Source: JABSOG01 sp041583135
GTDB taxonomy: Bacteria > Pseudomonadota > Gammaproteobacteria > Enterobacterales > Alteromonadaceae
Direction: 5' to 3'
Assembly (NCBI GenBank): GCA_041583135.1
Contig: JBFHGJ010000124.1
Span: 1-16,119, forward strand
DNA: 16,119 nucleotides
This document shows positions 6,595-13,122 of this stretch, in pieces. Both the position numbers and the translations under genes were made by a program. How positions within the stretch are numbered: position 1 is the stretch's first letter; each line of letters begins with the position of its first letter. Below the pieces are notes generated by a model. It was not told the DNA's origin and made no database searches. It saw nothing but the letters and a program-made list of their open reading frames with translations.

Positions 6595-6626
6595 TGGCGC
6601 CAATAACCAAAATTAGTGGCCAAAAT
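6550..6626. repeat. Tandem ~22-bp repeat across the end of the SPFH gene
   Basis: Three tandem units, with a start resembling AGTGGCGCCAATAA, occupy 6550-6570 (21 nt, slightly diverged), 6571-6592 (22 nt) and 6593-6614 (22 nt, one change from the previous). A shortened remnant follows at 6615-6626. The 21-nt first unit keeps the reading frame; the 22-nt second unit shifts it so that TAG at 6592-6594 closes the SPFH gene. The pattern suggests repeat slippage. Confidence 0.85.
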
Positions 6627-6640
6627 CGCAAGAAAATCCA

Positions 6641-6669
6641 TTGCAAAGCGTACACGCTGGGAGTAGACT
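6641..6669 (+). promoter_or_regulatory. Candidate promoter of the biosynthetic operon, with a dyad in the spacer
   Basis: TTGCAA (6641-6646, 4/6 to the -35 box) and TAGACT (6664-6669, 4/6 to the -10 box) are 17 bases apart. The spacer carries AGCGT-AC-ACGCT (6647-6658), a perfect short inverted repeat that could be a repressor site. A second TTGCAA starts at 6669. Both boxes are imperfect, so this is a candidate only. No terminator is visible between the SPFH gene and the decarboxylase, so read-through from the export block is also possible. Confidence 0.35.
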
Positions 6670-6775
6670 TGCAATGTTTATGAATGGGGTAAAGTCGTCT
6701 CATAGGGCGGCGCAGCATATCCAAGGACAGGCCAATACAAGGGTGTTTAAAAATAAGTCAGGAGCGTGACATAAT

Positions 6776-8356
6776 ATGTATGCGACATTTGATGCCAATG
6801 GCCATTTTTCTCAAGATGCGTTTGAGCATCAGGTCAGGGATGAGGCACAACAGATTGAGCTGTCAGAAGTATTTTCCCTTAGCGAATTTCATCAAAGCGT
6901 TAAAGCGGCCCTTAACCAACTCACCGATTACCTCAGCGATGATTCTATTCGCGGCCTCGCTTTAACAGAACCACAACAACTGCTACAACAAGCCAAACAG
7001 TTGATGACTCAGCCGCCACAGACATCCAATTGTGAAAGTCGCGAGCAAAAACTCAAAGCCATCCTCGAGCTGTATATCAAAACCGGCATTCAAGTGCATT
7101 CTCCGGGCTATATGGGCAGACAGTTCTCAGGGGTTATTCCGTTATCGGGCGTATTTGATCTGGTTAATTCTATCGTCAATCAACCTTCTTCTTTTTACGA
7201 AGCCGGACAGTTACCCAATGTGGTCGAGCGCTTGATGGCACAAGAGCTCAATCGTTATATCGGCTATGCTGATGACAATTTTGCCATGGTAACCACCTCG
7301 GGTGGCTCGTTGGCCAATATGACGGCACTGCTTGGGGCGCGTAACAAAGCCTACCCGGGTTTTTGGACACAAGGTGCTCATGGTGTCGATGGTCCCGGTA
7401 TTCCGGCGATTGCCGTTAACAGCGAGTCTCATTATTCGATCAGTCGTGCCGCCGGTATTTTGGGGATTGGCGAGCGGCAGTTGGTGCGTTTACCTGATGA
7501 TGGTCATGGCCGTATCGATGTCAGCAAAGCGGCTGATGCGCTAAACAAGGCTCGTGAAGATGGCTTAGATGTTTTTGCCTTGGTCGCTGCGGCAGGCACA
7601 ACCTCCACTTGCGCCTTTGATGATTTGACGGCGCTGGCTGAGATTTGCCAAAGCAGGGGCATTTGGCTTCATGTCGATGCTGCTCATGGTGGCAGTTTAC
7701 TGCTGAGTGAGCGCTTAAAGCCGCAACTTAAGGGGATTGAATTGGCCGATTCCTTTGCGTGGGATGCGCACAAAATGTTGTTTGTGCCTGCGATGTGCAC
7801 TTTGTTGTTTTATAAAGATAAAAACAACAAGAACCTGGCTTTTAGTCAAGAGGCCAGTTATGTGTTTGAAAAACAGCAGGACATTTACACCGAATATGAT
7901 AGCGCACCGGGCAATTTCGAATGCACTAAACGGCCTTTGATCATGAATTTGTGGGTATGCTGGGCGATATACGGCAAAGCGCTATTTGCCCGTAAAGTTG
8001 AGTTGTTGTGTGATTTGGCCACTCAAGCCCATCACAAACTAACGACCTTGGCCGATTTTGAAGTGCTGCATCAGCCTCAGGCCAATATTTTGTGTTTTCG
8101 CTATTTACCCGAGGGCCTGACTGAGGCGCAAGTCTGTGACTTTCAGCTCATGCTAAGGAATCGAAGTAAGGCACGGGGACGCTTTTTTATCTCGAAAGTG
8201 AGCTTAAAAGGGAAAACGGCACTGCGGGTGGTCTTTATGAATCACGACATAACCATGGTGCATTTTGATGCCATGCTCGATGAGCTGCGTGCCATCGGTC
8301 AAGCATGGCTTGAGGCGCAACACTATCCGGGTGAACTAGCCCTATCAGGACACTAA
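6776..8356 (+). CDS. PLP-dependent group II amino-acid decarboxylase
   Basis: A 526-residue enzyme of the glutamate/aromatic-L-amino-acid/diaminobutyrate decarboxylase family, removing the alpha-carboxyl (or, in PanP-like members, making beta-alanine from aspartate). Visible landmarks are TTSGGSLANMTAL (cofactor phosphate region), LHVDAAHGG (Asp301, which contacts the pyridine nitrogen) and SFAWDAHKML with Lys333 as the Schiff-base lysine. The length and full motif set argue that it is active. The substrate cannot be read from the sequence. AGGAG at 6760-6764 is 11 bases before the ATG, rather far. It is the first gene of the biosynthetic operon; the aminotransferase follows after 3 bases. 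Most likely it supplies an amine or modified amino-acid building block, or acts on an intermediate shared with the aminotransferase. Alternative: a primary-metabolism enzyme recruited into the cluster. Confidence 0.9.
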   Translation: MYATFDANGHFSQDAFEHQVRDEAQQIELSEVFSLSEFHQSVKAALNQLTDYLSDDSIRGLALTEPQQLLQQAKQLMTQPPQTSNCESREQKLKAILELYIKTGIQVHSPGYMGRQFSGVIPLSGVFDLVNSIVNQPSSFYEAGQLPNVVERLMAQELNRYIGYADDNFAMVTTSGGSLANMTALLGARNKAYPGFWTQGAHGVDGPGIPAIAVNSESHYSISRAAGILGIGERQLVRLPDDGHGRIDVSKAADALNKAREDGLDVFALVAAAGTTSTCAFDDLTALAEICQSRGIWLHVDAAHGGSLLLSERLKPQLKGIELADSFAWDAHKMLFVPAMCTLLFYKDKNNKNLAFSQEASYVFEKQQDIYTEYDSAPGNFECTKRPLIMNLWVCWAIYGKALFARKVELLCDLATQAHHKLTTLADFEVLHQPQANILCFRYLPEGLTEAQVCDFQLMLRNRSKARGRFFISKVSLKGKTALRVVFMNHDITMVHFDAMLDELRAIGQAWLEAQHYPGELALSGH

Positions 8357-8359
8357 ATC

Positions 8360-9514
8360 ATGCAGCTTTTTGCTGAGCGAATGCAAAACATTCCGTTTTC
8401 GACCATTCGTACCATACTTGAACAAGTCAATCGTCTTGAAGCGCAGGGGCGACATATTTTTAGGCTCGATGCCGGTAGACCCGACTTTGATACCCCGCAG
8501 CACATAAAGCAAGCCTGTATTGCCGCGCTGGATAATTCAGAAGTGTATTACAGCTCCAACTATGGGACTTTGGCTTTACGTAATGCCATTGCCGCCAAGC
8601 TCAAAACTGAGAACAACCTTGAGTTTGACTCGCAAGATGAAATCATTGTCACCGCCGGCGTGTCAGAGGGCATTGTCAGTGCCATGTTGGCGCTGCTTAA
8701 TCCCGGCGATGAGGTGTTACTGTTAGAGCCTGTGTTTCCGGCCTATCGCATGGCCATTGAAATGGCAGGGGCCAAGGCGGTTACAGTCAAAACCTACAGT
8801 GAGTTTGGCTATCAGGTGCAACCGCAAGATTTACTGAGCCGTGTCAGCAGTAAAACCAAAATGTTGGTGTTAGCCAATCCCGGCAATCCTACCGGCACGG
8901 TGTTATCCCTTGATACGCTAAAGACCATAGCGAAATTTGCCATCAGTCATGAACTGTTGGTGATGAGCGATGAGATTTATGAGAAGTTGATTTATGACGA
9001 TGCACGCCATATCAGCATTGCGACGTTAGACGGGATGCGCGAGCGCACTATTACTTTGGGCGGCTTTTCTAAAAGTTATGCCATGACCGGTTGGCGTTTG
9101 GGCTATATCGCCGCTGATGGGCGTGTTGTCGATGCCATTGTACGCATTCACCAAAACAATGTGGTTTGTGCCAATACGCTGGCGCAAGCTGCCGGGATTG
9201 CTGCCCTTGAAGGGCCGAAAGCGCCGCTATTGCAGATGGTCAAAGAACTCGACAGGCGCCGGCAAATGATGATGAAGCAGCTTAATCGAATGCCTGTGCT
9301 TGATTACGTCAGGCCTCAAGGGGCGATGTATATCTATGTTGAAACCAGTCGTTTGGGGCTCAGTGCCAATGAACTGTGCGCCAACTTGCTTGAATGTGCC
9401 GATGTTGCCGTGGTGCCTTGGGATGACAATCACATCAGGCTGTCATTTGGCAATCATTATGACCACCTTAAAAACGCCATGACACATTTTACCGACTATC
9501 TGTTGACCATTTAA
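8360..9514 (+). CDS. Class I/II PLP-dependent aminotransferase
   Basis: A 384-residue fold-type I aminotransferase of the aspartate-aminotransferase superfamily. It shows LDAGRPDFDTP near the N-terminus, YYSSNYGTLALRNAIA, NPGNPTGTV (about residues 174-182), VMSDEIYEKLIYD and the cofactor lysine Lys238 in GGFSKSYAMTGWRLGY. An arginine in IRLSFGNHYDHL near the C-terminus is in the position that binds the substrate carboxylate. It moves an amino group between an amino acid and a 2-oxo acid; specificity is not readable. The start lies 3 bases after the decarboxylase stop with AGGA nine bases upstream, so the two PLP enzymes are co-translated. The natural reading is that they act in one short pathway making a precursor for the downstream NRPS. 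A primary-metabolism role is less likely given the operon. Confidence 0.93.
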   Translation: MQLFAERMQNIPFSTIRTILEQVNRLEAQGRHIFRLDAGRPDFDTPQHIKQACIAALDNSEVYYSSNYGTLALRNAIAAKLKTENNLEFDSQDEIIVTAGVSEGIVSAMLALLNPGDEVLLLEPVFPAYRMAIEMAGAKAVTVKTYSEFGYQVQPQDLLSRVSSKTKMLVLANPGNPTGTVLSLDTLKTIAKFAISHELLVMSDEIYEKLIYDDARHISIATLDGMRERTITLGGFSKSYAMTGWRLGYIAADGRVVDAIVRIHQNNVVCANTLAQAAGIAALEGPKAPLLQMVKELDRRRQMMMKQLNRMPVLDYVRPQGAMYIYVETSRLGLSANELCANLLECADVAVVPWDDNHIRLSFGNHYDHLKNAMTHFTDYLLTI

Positions 9515-9524
9515 CCGGATGTAA

Positions 9525-11060
9525 ATGACTATGACCGATTTAGAGCTGAACAATTGTTTGCAAATGCTGTTTCCTGCCCAGCAAATGGCGCCTAAAAGTG
9601 CGCAAGAGGTATTGAACCTACCGAGCTTTATGAGCAAGCTCGGCCAAGCCCAGCGCTGTTTCGGCAGACCGTTTGCAGCGTTGGATTTGTCGGTTCAGCA
9701 AGCCATTGTAATGCAGCGTGCTTACCAGTTAGTAGAGATCTTAAAGGTTAACCCATTGTGGCAAGAGCGGTTGGCAAGTCATAGTTGTACAGCGCCGATT
9801 GATTCAATCGAGCAGTGGCAGGCATTACCTTTGATGGAACGTGATGACCTGCACGAGCTGTATATGGGCAACAGACCCGGTTTGGTGATTGGCCTTGAGC
9901 ACGGTCATTTTCAAATTATCGCCAGTGGCGGCACCAGTGGTGGCCTGCCGATAGAAACCGTGTATTCTATCAATGAGCTGCGCGATACCTACGCCTTATC
10001 TGGCGCGTTTTTCGACCAGCATATTTTGCCCCATTATTTAACCGGCGAATTGCCAAAATGGATGATCACCACGCTCACCGACTATGAAATGTGGAGTAGC
10101 GGCTCAATGCTTGGTGGCGTGTTGCAAAACATCGAAGGGGCCAATTTTATTCACGCCGGTCCCACCAGTGAAAAAATCTTCAACCACATGATGTCTTACC
10201 CCGGGCCTAAGTCGTTTTTAGGCATGTCGCGAGAGATTGCCGCCCTTGCCGAGTTGGGCGAAGCGCTACCTCTAGATGTGCGCTCAAGCTTTAAGCTGGC
10301 GTTTTATGGTAGCGGTATATTACAACCAATGCAGCAAACCAAACTAAAACAGGTTTATCCCGATTTACAGATCTTAAGCTACTTTGCCTCCAACCAAGCT
10401 GAAGCCATTGGTATTGGCCTTGTGCCTGATGGTCCACTTGCCGCCGTGCCGGGCTTACACCTGATTGAAATCGTCGATAACGATGGCCGCTGGGTAAAAG
10501 AAGGCGAAGAAGGGGAGCTGGTGATCACCCGCCTTCATGCCCAACATGCGCCGATGCTGAGAATGAAACTCGGCGATAGGATGCGCCGCTGCCCGGCCCA
10601 TCAGTCGCCTACACTCAATACCGATTGCTTTGAATTTGCCGGGCGCTCAAGTGACATCATCCACTTAGGTGAGTCACATTATGCCGCGCCCTTGGTGCTC
10701 AGTAAGCTCAGCCAAGCCCTTAGCGAGCTAAATGGCTTTTCTATTGAGCAGCAAAGTTTTGAAGTGCAATTTCAAAATAACAGAGCCGATAAGGTGCTGA
10801 GCTTAGTGCTTAGCGCGCAGCAAAGTACAGCTGAAGTGCTAAAAAACAGCGCTGGCACCTTACTTGATGAGACGGAGATTAGAGCCTTGTTTATCAAGGC
10901 ATTGGGCGCAGCATTGTCGTTGTTTGACCAAACTGACGAGCAATTGCGGGCCTTAAGTGAAACCAGTTACCGCTTTGCTATCGAAGTGGTGGAGCCTCAG
11001 TCGCCACTGCTGTATCGAACCGGCGTCAATAAAACTCCGCTGATAAAAGATGTGTTTTAG
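9525..11060 (+). CDS. Stand-alone adenylate-forming enzyme (phenylacetate-CoA ligase-like, ANL superfamily)
   Basis: A 511-residue protein that should activate a carboxylic acid as an acyl-adenylate and pass it to CoA, a carrier protein or another acceptor. Core motifs can be followed: ASGGTSGGLP (ATP phosphate loop, residues about 133-142), YFASNQAEAIG (286-296, the usual Y-G-x-T-E position), GEEGELVITR, LGDRM (Gly350-Asp351) and FAGRSSDIIHLG (hinge, Gly373-Asp377). It most resembles PaaK/CapK-like proteins. The phosphate loop is atypical and YGxTE is degenerate, so substrate and even activity are open. No carrier domain is attached. ATG at 9525 (or 9531) has only a weak ribosome-binding site, 10 bases after the aminotransferase stop. 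The neighbouring NRPS begins with a condensation domain, so this enzyme could provide its starter unit in trans; that is inference. Confidence 0.82.
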   Translation: MTMTDLELNNCLQMLFPAQQMAPKSAQEVLNLPSFMSKLGQAQRCFGRPFAALDLSVQQAIVMQRAYQLVEILKVNPLWQERLASHSCTAPIDSIEQWQALPLMERDDLHELYMGNRPGLVIGLEHGHFQIIASGGTSGGLPIETVYSINELRDTYALSGAFFDQHILPHYLTGELPKWMITTLTDYEMWSSGSMLGGVLQNIEGANFIHAGPTSEKIFNHMMSYPGPKSFLGMSREIAALAELGEALPLDVRSSFKLAFYGSGILQPMQQTKLKQVYPDLQILSYFASNQAEAIGIGLVPDGPLAAVPGLHLIEIVDNDGRWVKEGEEGELVITRLHAQHAPMLRMKLGDRMRRCPAHQSPTLNTDCFEFAGRSSDIIHLGESHYAAPLVLSKLSQALSELNGFSIEQQSFEVQFQNNRADKVLSLVLSAQQSTAEVLKNSAGTLLDETEIRALFIKALGAALSLFDQTDEQLRALSETSYRFAIEVVEPQSPLLYRTGVNKTPLIKDVF

Positions 11061-11107
11061 CTTCAACGGCAGAGCATCTCAAGATAATAACCCAACAGGA
11101 GAGTGCA

Positions 11108-11566
11108 ATGAGTGACGTGGTAATGACAGCAGCCGGGCCGGTGCCCGAGCACAGTCAGCATCAGGCGCGGGTGATATACATCATCTGCGCGCTCGATGTG
11201 ATGGAGGCGCTGGTCAACGATACGGTCGATGACAGCCTTTACATGTTTGACAACAATAAAGCGGGTGGTTCGACGGGCATTGGTAGCAATGAACTGAAAA
11301 CCGTGGTATGTCCCGGTGATACCATCGTGTGGATGGCCTCAGGTCTTGAGGTTGAGACCTTGGTTGATGTACACATTGTTAGCGGTCCTGCGGCAGAGAC
11401 GCTCGGGGTACATCAGGCGGAGTCATATGGCACCAAATATTGGACCTGTACCGTAGGTGAGGGGATCTCCGGCACTTATTGCTACAGCCTAGATATTCAA
11501 GTGGAAAGCCGCCTGATGAGACTCTCTACCGGCCCGACCATCACTGTGAAGGAGGACTGCCAATGA
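11108..11566 (+). CDS. AidA/PixA-family protein, copy 1
   Basis: A 152-residue protein with the signature SLYMFDNNKAGGSTGIGSNE ... GDTIVWMASGL and a C-terminal beta-rich part (YWTCTVGEG, TYCYSLDIQV). I recognise the inclusion-body family PixA/AidA: PixA forms cytoplasmic crystalline inclusions in Xenorhabdus, and AidA proteins of Burkholderia and Ralstonia are quorum-sensing controlled. No signal peptide is visible, so it is probably cytoplasmic. It is shorter than PixA (about 185 residues as I recall). AGGAGAG at 11097-11103 gives the strongest ribosome-binding site of the operon, five bases before the ATG, suggesting high expression. It is 47 bases from the adenylate-forming gene, the largest gap in the operon, with no hairpin in it. 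Its stop overlaps the start of copy 2. Its N-terminus (about 20 residues before VIYIICALD) is longer than in the other two copies. Confidence 0.8.
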   Translation: MSDVVMTAAGPVPEHSQHQARVIYIICALDVMEALVNDTVDDSLYMFDNNKAGGSTGIGSNELKTVVCPGDTIVWMASGLEVETLVDVHIVSGPAAETLGVHQAESYGTKYWTCTVGEGISGTYCYSLDIQVESRLMRLSTGPTITVKEDCQ

Positions 11567-11985
11567 TCCCTCAGCTGAATATTGTCTCTTTGGTCAATAC
11601 CGTCGCGGCGTTGTCGGACAATTGCTTTAACGGCAACTTGTATATGGCCGACAACAGCCGTGGCGCTAAAACCACAGGACAGGGCACCGATGCCTTATGT
11701 ACGCAGGTTCAATTTGCACAAGTGCTCAACTGGCATGCTTGGGCTATCAATGTTCAGATGGATATCGAGATCTGTGATATTCGCTGGTATCAAAACGGTG
11801 CGCTCATTACCGACCCTGCTCAGGAGCCGGTGACCAAATCTAAGCTTTATGGCGCGCCATCAGGTGATTATTGGGCAGCGGTGATAGACAAGCAAACGGG
11901 CGAGTACCAGTACCAGCTCAAATTCAAAATGGCCGGCGAAGAAATGTGGATGAACAGCTTCGCTCGTATTTATATCGGCAATTAA
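11563..11985 (+). CDS. AidA/PixA-family protein, copy 2
   Basis: A 140-residue protein, the shortest of three tandem relatives. It carries LYMADNSRGAKTTGQGTDAL, then VLNWHAWAIN, and the C-terminal YWAAVIDKQTGEYQYQLKFK block that parallels the other copies. ATG at 11563 overlaps the stop of copy 1 in an ATGA junction, with GGAGG at 11551-11555 seven bases upstream. Both show that this is the real start, although the frame is open further upstream. No signal peptide or membrane segment is visible. Similarity to copies 1 and 3 is obvious in the DN-x(6)-T-x-x-G core but low elsewhere, so this is an old duplication rather than a recent one. Function unknown; co-expression with the other copies suggests a mixed assembly or different partners. 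Confidence 0.8.
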   Translation: MIPQLNIVSLVNTVAALSDNCFNGNLYMADNSRGAKTTGQGTDALCTQVQFAQVLNWHAWAINVQMDIEICDIRWYQNGALITDPAQEPVTKSKLYGAPSGDYWAAVIDKQTGEYQYQLKFKMAGEEMWMNSFARIYIGN

Positions 11986-12001
11986 CTTAAAGAGGTGATT
12001 T

Positions 12002-12460
12002 ATGGGACAATTAGCAATTGTCGTTACCGTAGACCAGCAAGGTGCGTTGGCCTCTGGACAGTTGGCCGGTAACATTTACTTGATAGACAACAACAAACAC
12101 GCAGGCTCAACCAGCGAAGGCACAGAGGATCTGGTGACTCATATCGAAGGGTCACAGATCATGAACTGGTTGGTGCTGGGGCTGGATCTGCAAGGTCCGG
12201 CTGTGACGCTTGAAAATGTCTGTGGTGAAGCGGTTGAAAAGGGTATTATGGTGCCGCAACAGTTTGAATCGCCGGAGCTGGGTGCCGGGCTTGGTCTTTG
12301 GTGGGGCGCAACCGTTGATTCAAGCGAAAAGGAACAAAGCTACAGCTATACCTTAAAGTTCAAAATTGGCGATAAGCCGATGAGCTATGACGGTCAAATC
12401 GTAGTCAAAAAAGGCTTTTCCAATGTGCCGTCTAAGCCTTGCGGGGCACATAAGAAATGA
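12002..12460 (+). CDS. AidA/PixA-family protein, copy 3
   Basis: A 152-residue protein with NIYLIDNNKHAGSTSEGTED, then IMNWLVLGLDLQGP, and the C-terminal LWWGATVDSSEKEQSYSYTL block shared with the other copies. It ends in a basic tail (KKGFSNVPSKPCGAHKK) that the others lack. AGAGGTGAT at 11991-11999 precedes the ATG closely and is a strong ribosome-binding site. It starts 16 bases after copy 2, and its TGA overlaps the ATG of the acetyltransferase gene by four bases. It seems closest to copy 2 in the C-terminal half and to copy 1 in the DNNK-x(3)-ST core. No export signal is seen. Probably a cytoplasmic beta-sandwich protein; role in the locus unknown. Confidence 0.8.
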   Translation: MGQLAIVVTVDQQGALASGQLAGNIYLIDNNKHAGSTSEGTEDLVTHIEGSQIMNWLVLGLDLQGPAVTLENVCGEAVEKGIMVPQQFESPELGAGLGLWWGATVDSSEKEQSYSYTLKFKIGDKPMSYDGQIVVKKGFSNVPSKPCGAHKK

Positions 12461-13110
12461 CCGAGGCACTTATCTACCGGCCCATGGGGCCGGCAGATCT
12501 TGATAACGTGATCACGCTTTTGGCCGACACCTTCATCACCGAGCCGATGGAATCGCTGCTTGAGATTAGCTTTGATGAGTTTGCTGCGGTGATAGGTCAT
12601 GAGATTAAACCTGTGGTCGAACAAGGGTTATCGCTGGTGACCGAAGACAGCCAAAGCGGCGAGTTGGTGGGGGTGACCATTACCCACGATGCTTACCCGC
12701 TCAAACCTTATTTGCCGGGACCACGCTGCGACAAATATCGCCCGATAAGTGCAATGATCAATCCATTACATCATGAGCACGTTCACACTCAGACCAGCGG
12801 CCCCGGTGAACTGCTTTATATCTTTATCTCTGGCGTTAAACCGGCTTATCAGGGCCGAGGCATCGTCAAACAGCAGGTCAAACAGCTGATGCAGTTGGCC
12901 TCTGATCGTGGCTTTAGCGAGGCCAGATTGATCAGCACCGGCCCTGCTTCGAACGGGCTGTATCAAAAGCTGGGTTTTGAGCGTATCGCCCATGCCCCTT
13001 TTGCTGAGTTCGACTTTCAAGGTGAGCGGCCGTTTGCGTCTTTGACGTCTCTTGGCGGTTTTACCGTGTTAACTCGCAATTGCCATCACCCATCAAACCT
13101 ATCGTTATAA
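12457..13110 (+). CDS. GNAT-family N-acetyltransferase
   Basis: A 217-residue acyl-CoA-dependent N-acyltransferase. The acetyl-CoA binding motif A reads LLYIFISGVKPAYQGRGIVK with Q132-G133-R134-G135-I136 forming the pyrophosphate loop, and motif B is ASNGLYQKLGFERI. The N-terminal third (YRPMGPADLDNVITLLADTF) fits the first GNAT strand and helix. The substrate is unknown: it could acetylate the peptide product, an amine made by the decarboxylase, or a carrier-bound intermediate, or it could be a self-resistance enzyme. The ATG overlaps the stop of PixA-like copy 3 (ATGA), so translation is coupled; a GC-rich hairpin lies about 20 bases inside the gene. The NRPS starts 12 bases after its stop. 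Confidence 0.86.
   Translation: MTEALIYRPMGPADLDNVITLLADTFITEPMESLLEISFDEFAAVIGHEIKPVVEQGLSLVTEDSQSGELVGVTITHDAYPLKPYLPGPRCDKYRPISAMINPLHHEHVHTQTSGPGELLYIFISGVKPAYQGRGIVKQQVKQLMQLASDRGFSEARLISTGPASNGLYQKLGFERIAHAPFAEFDFQGERPFASLTSLGGFTVLTRNCHHPSNLSL
12477..12493 (+). repeat. GC hairpin at the start of the acetyltransferase gene
   Basis: CCGGCCC (12477-12483) and GGGCCGG (12487-12493) pair perfectly around the loop ATG, 20 bases after the start codon. A 7-bp all-G-C stem there could damp initiation of the acetyltransferase unless ribosomes arrive from the upstream gene. Codon use in this stretch (RPMGPAD) may equally be chance. Confidence 0.45.
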
Positions 13111-13122
13111 AAAAGAAACGCT

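Noticed and set aside
6550..6626. Short CRISPR-like array
   Set aside because: Units are directly adjacent without spacers and partly coding, so this is a simple tandem repeat.
6374..6724. 116-residue minus-strand frame over the SPFH end and the following gap
   Set aside because: Its composition is driven by the tandem repeat and the SPFH gene on the other strand; there is no family resemblance and no promoter or ribosome-binding site.
11479..11562. Longer start for PixA-like copy 2 at 11479
   Set aside because: GGAGG and the ATGA overlap mark 11563 as the start; the extra 28 residues are the copy 1 coding region read in another frame.
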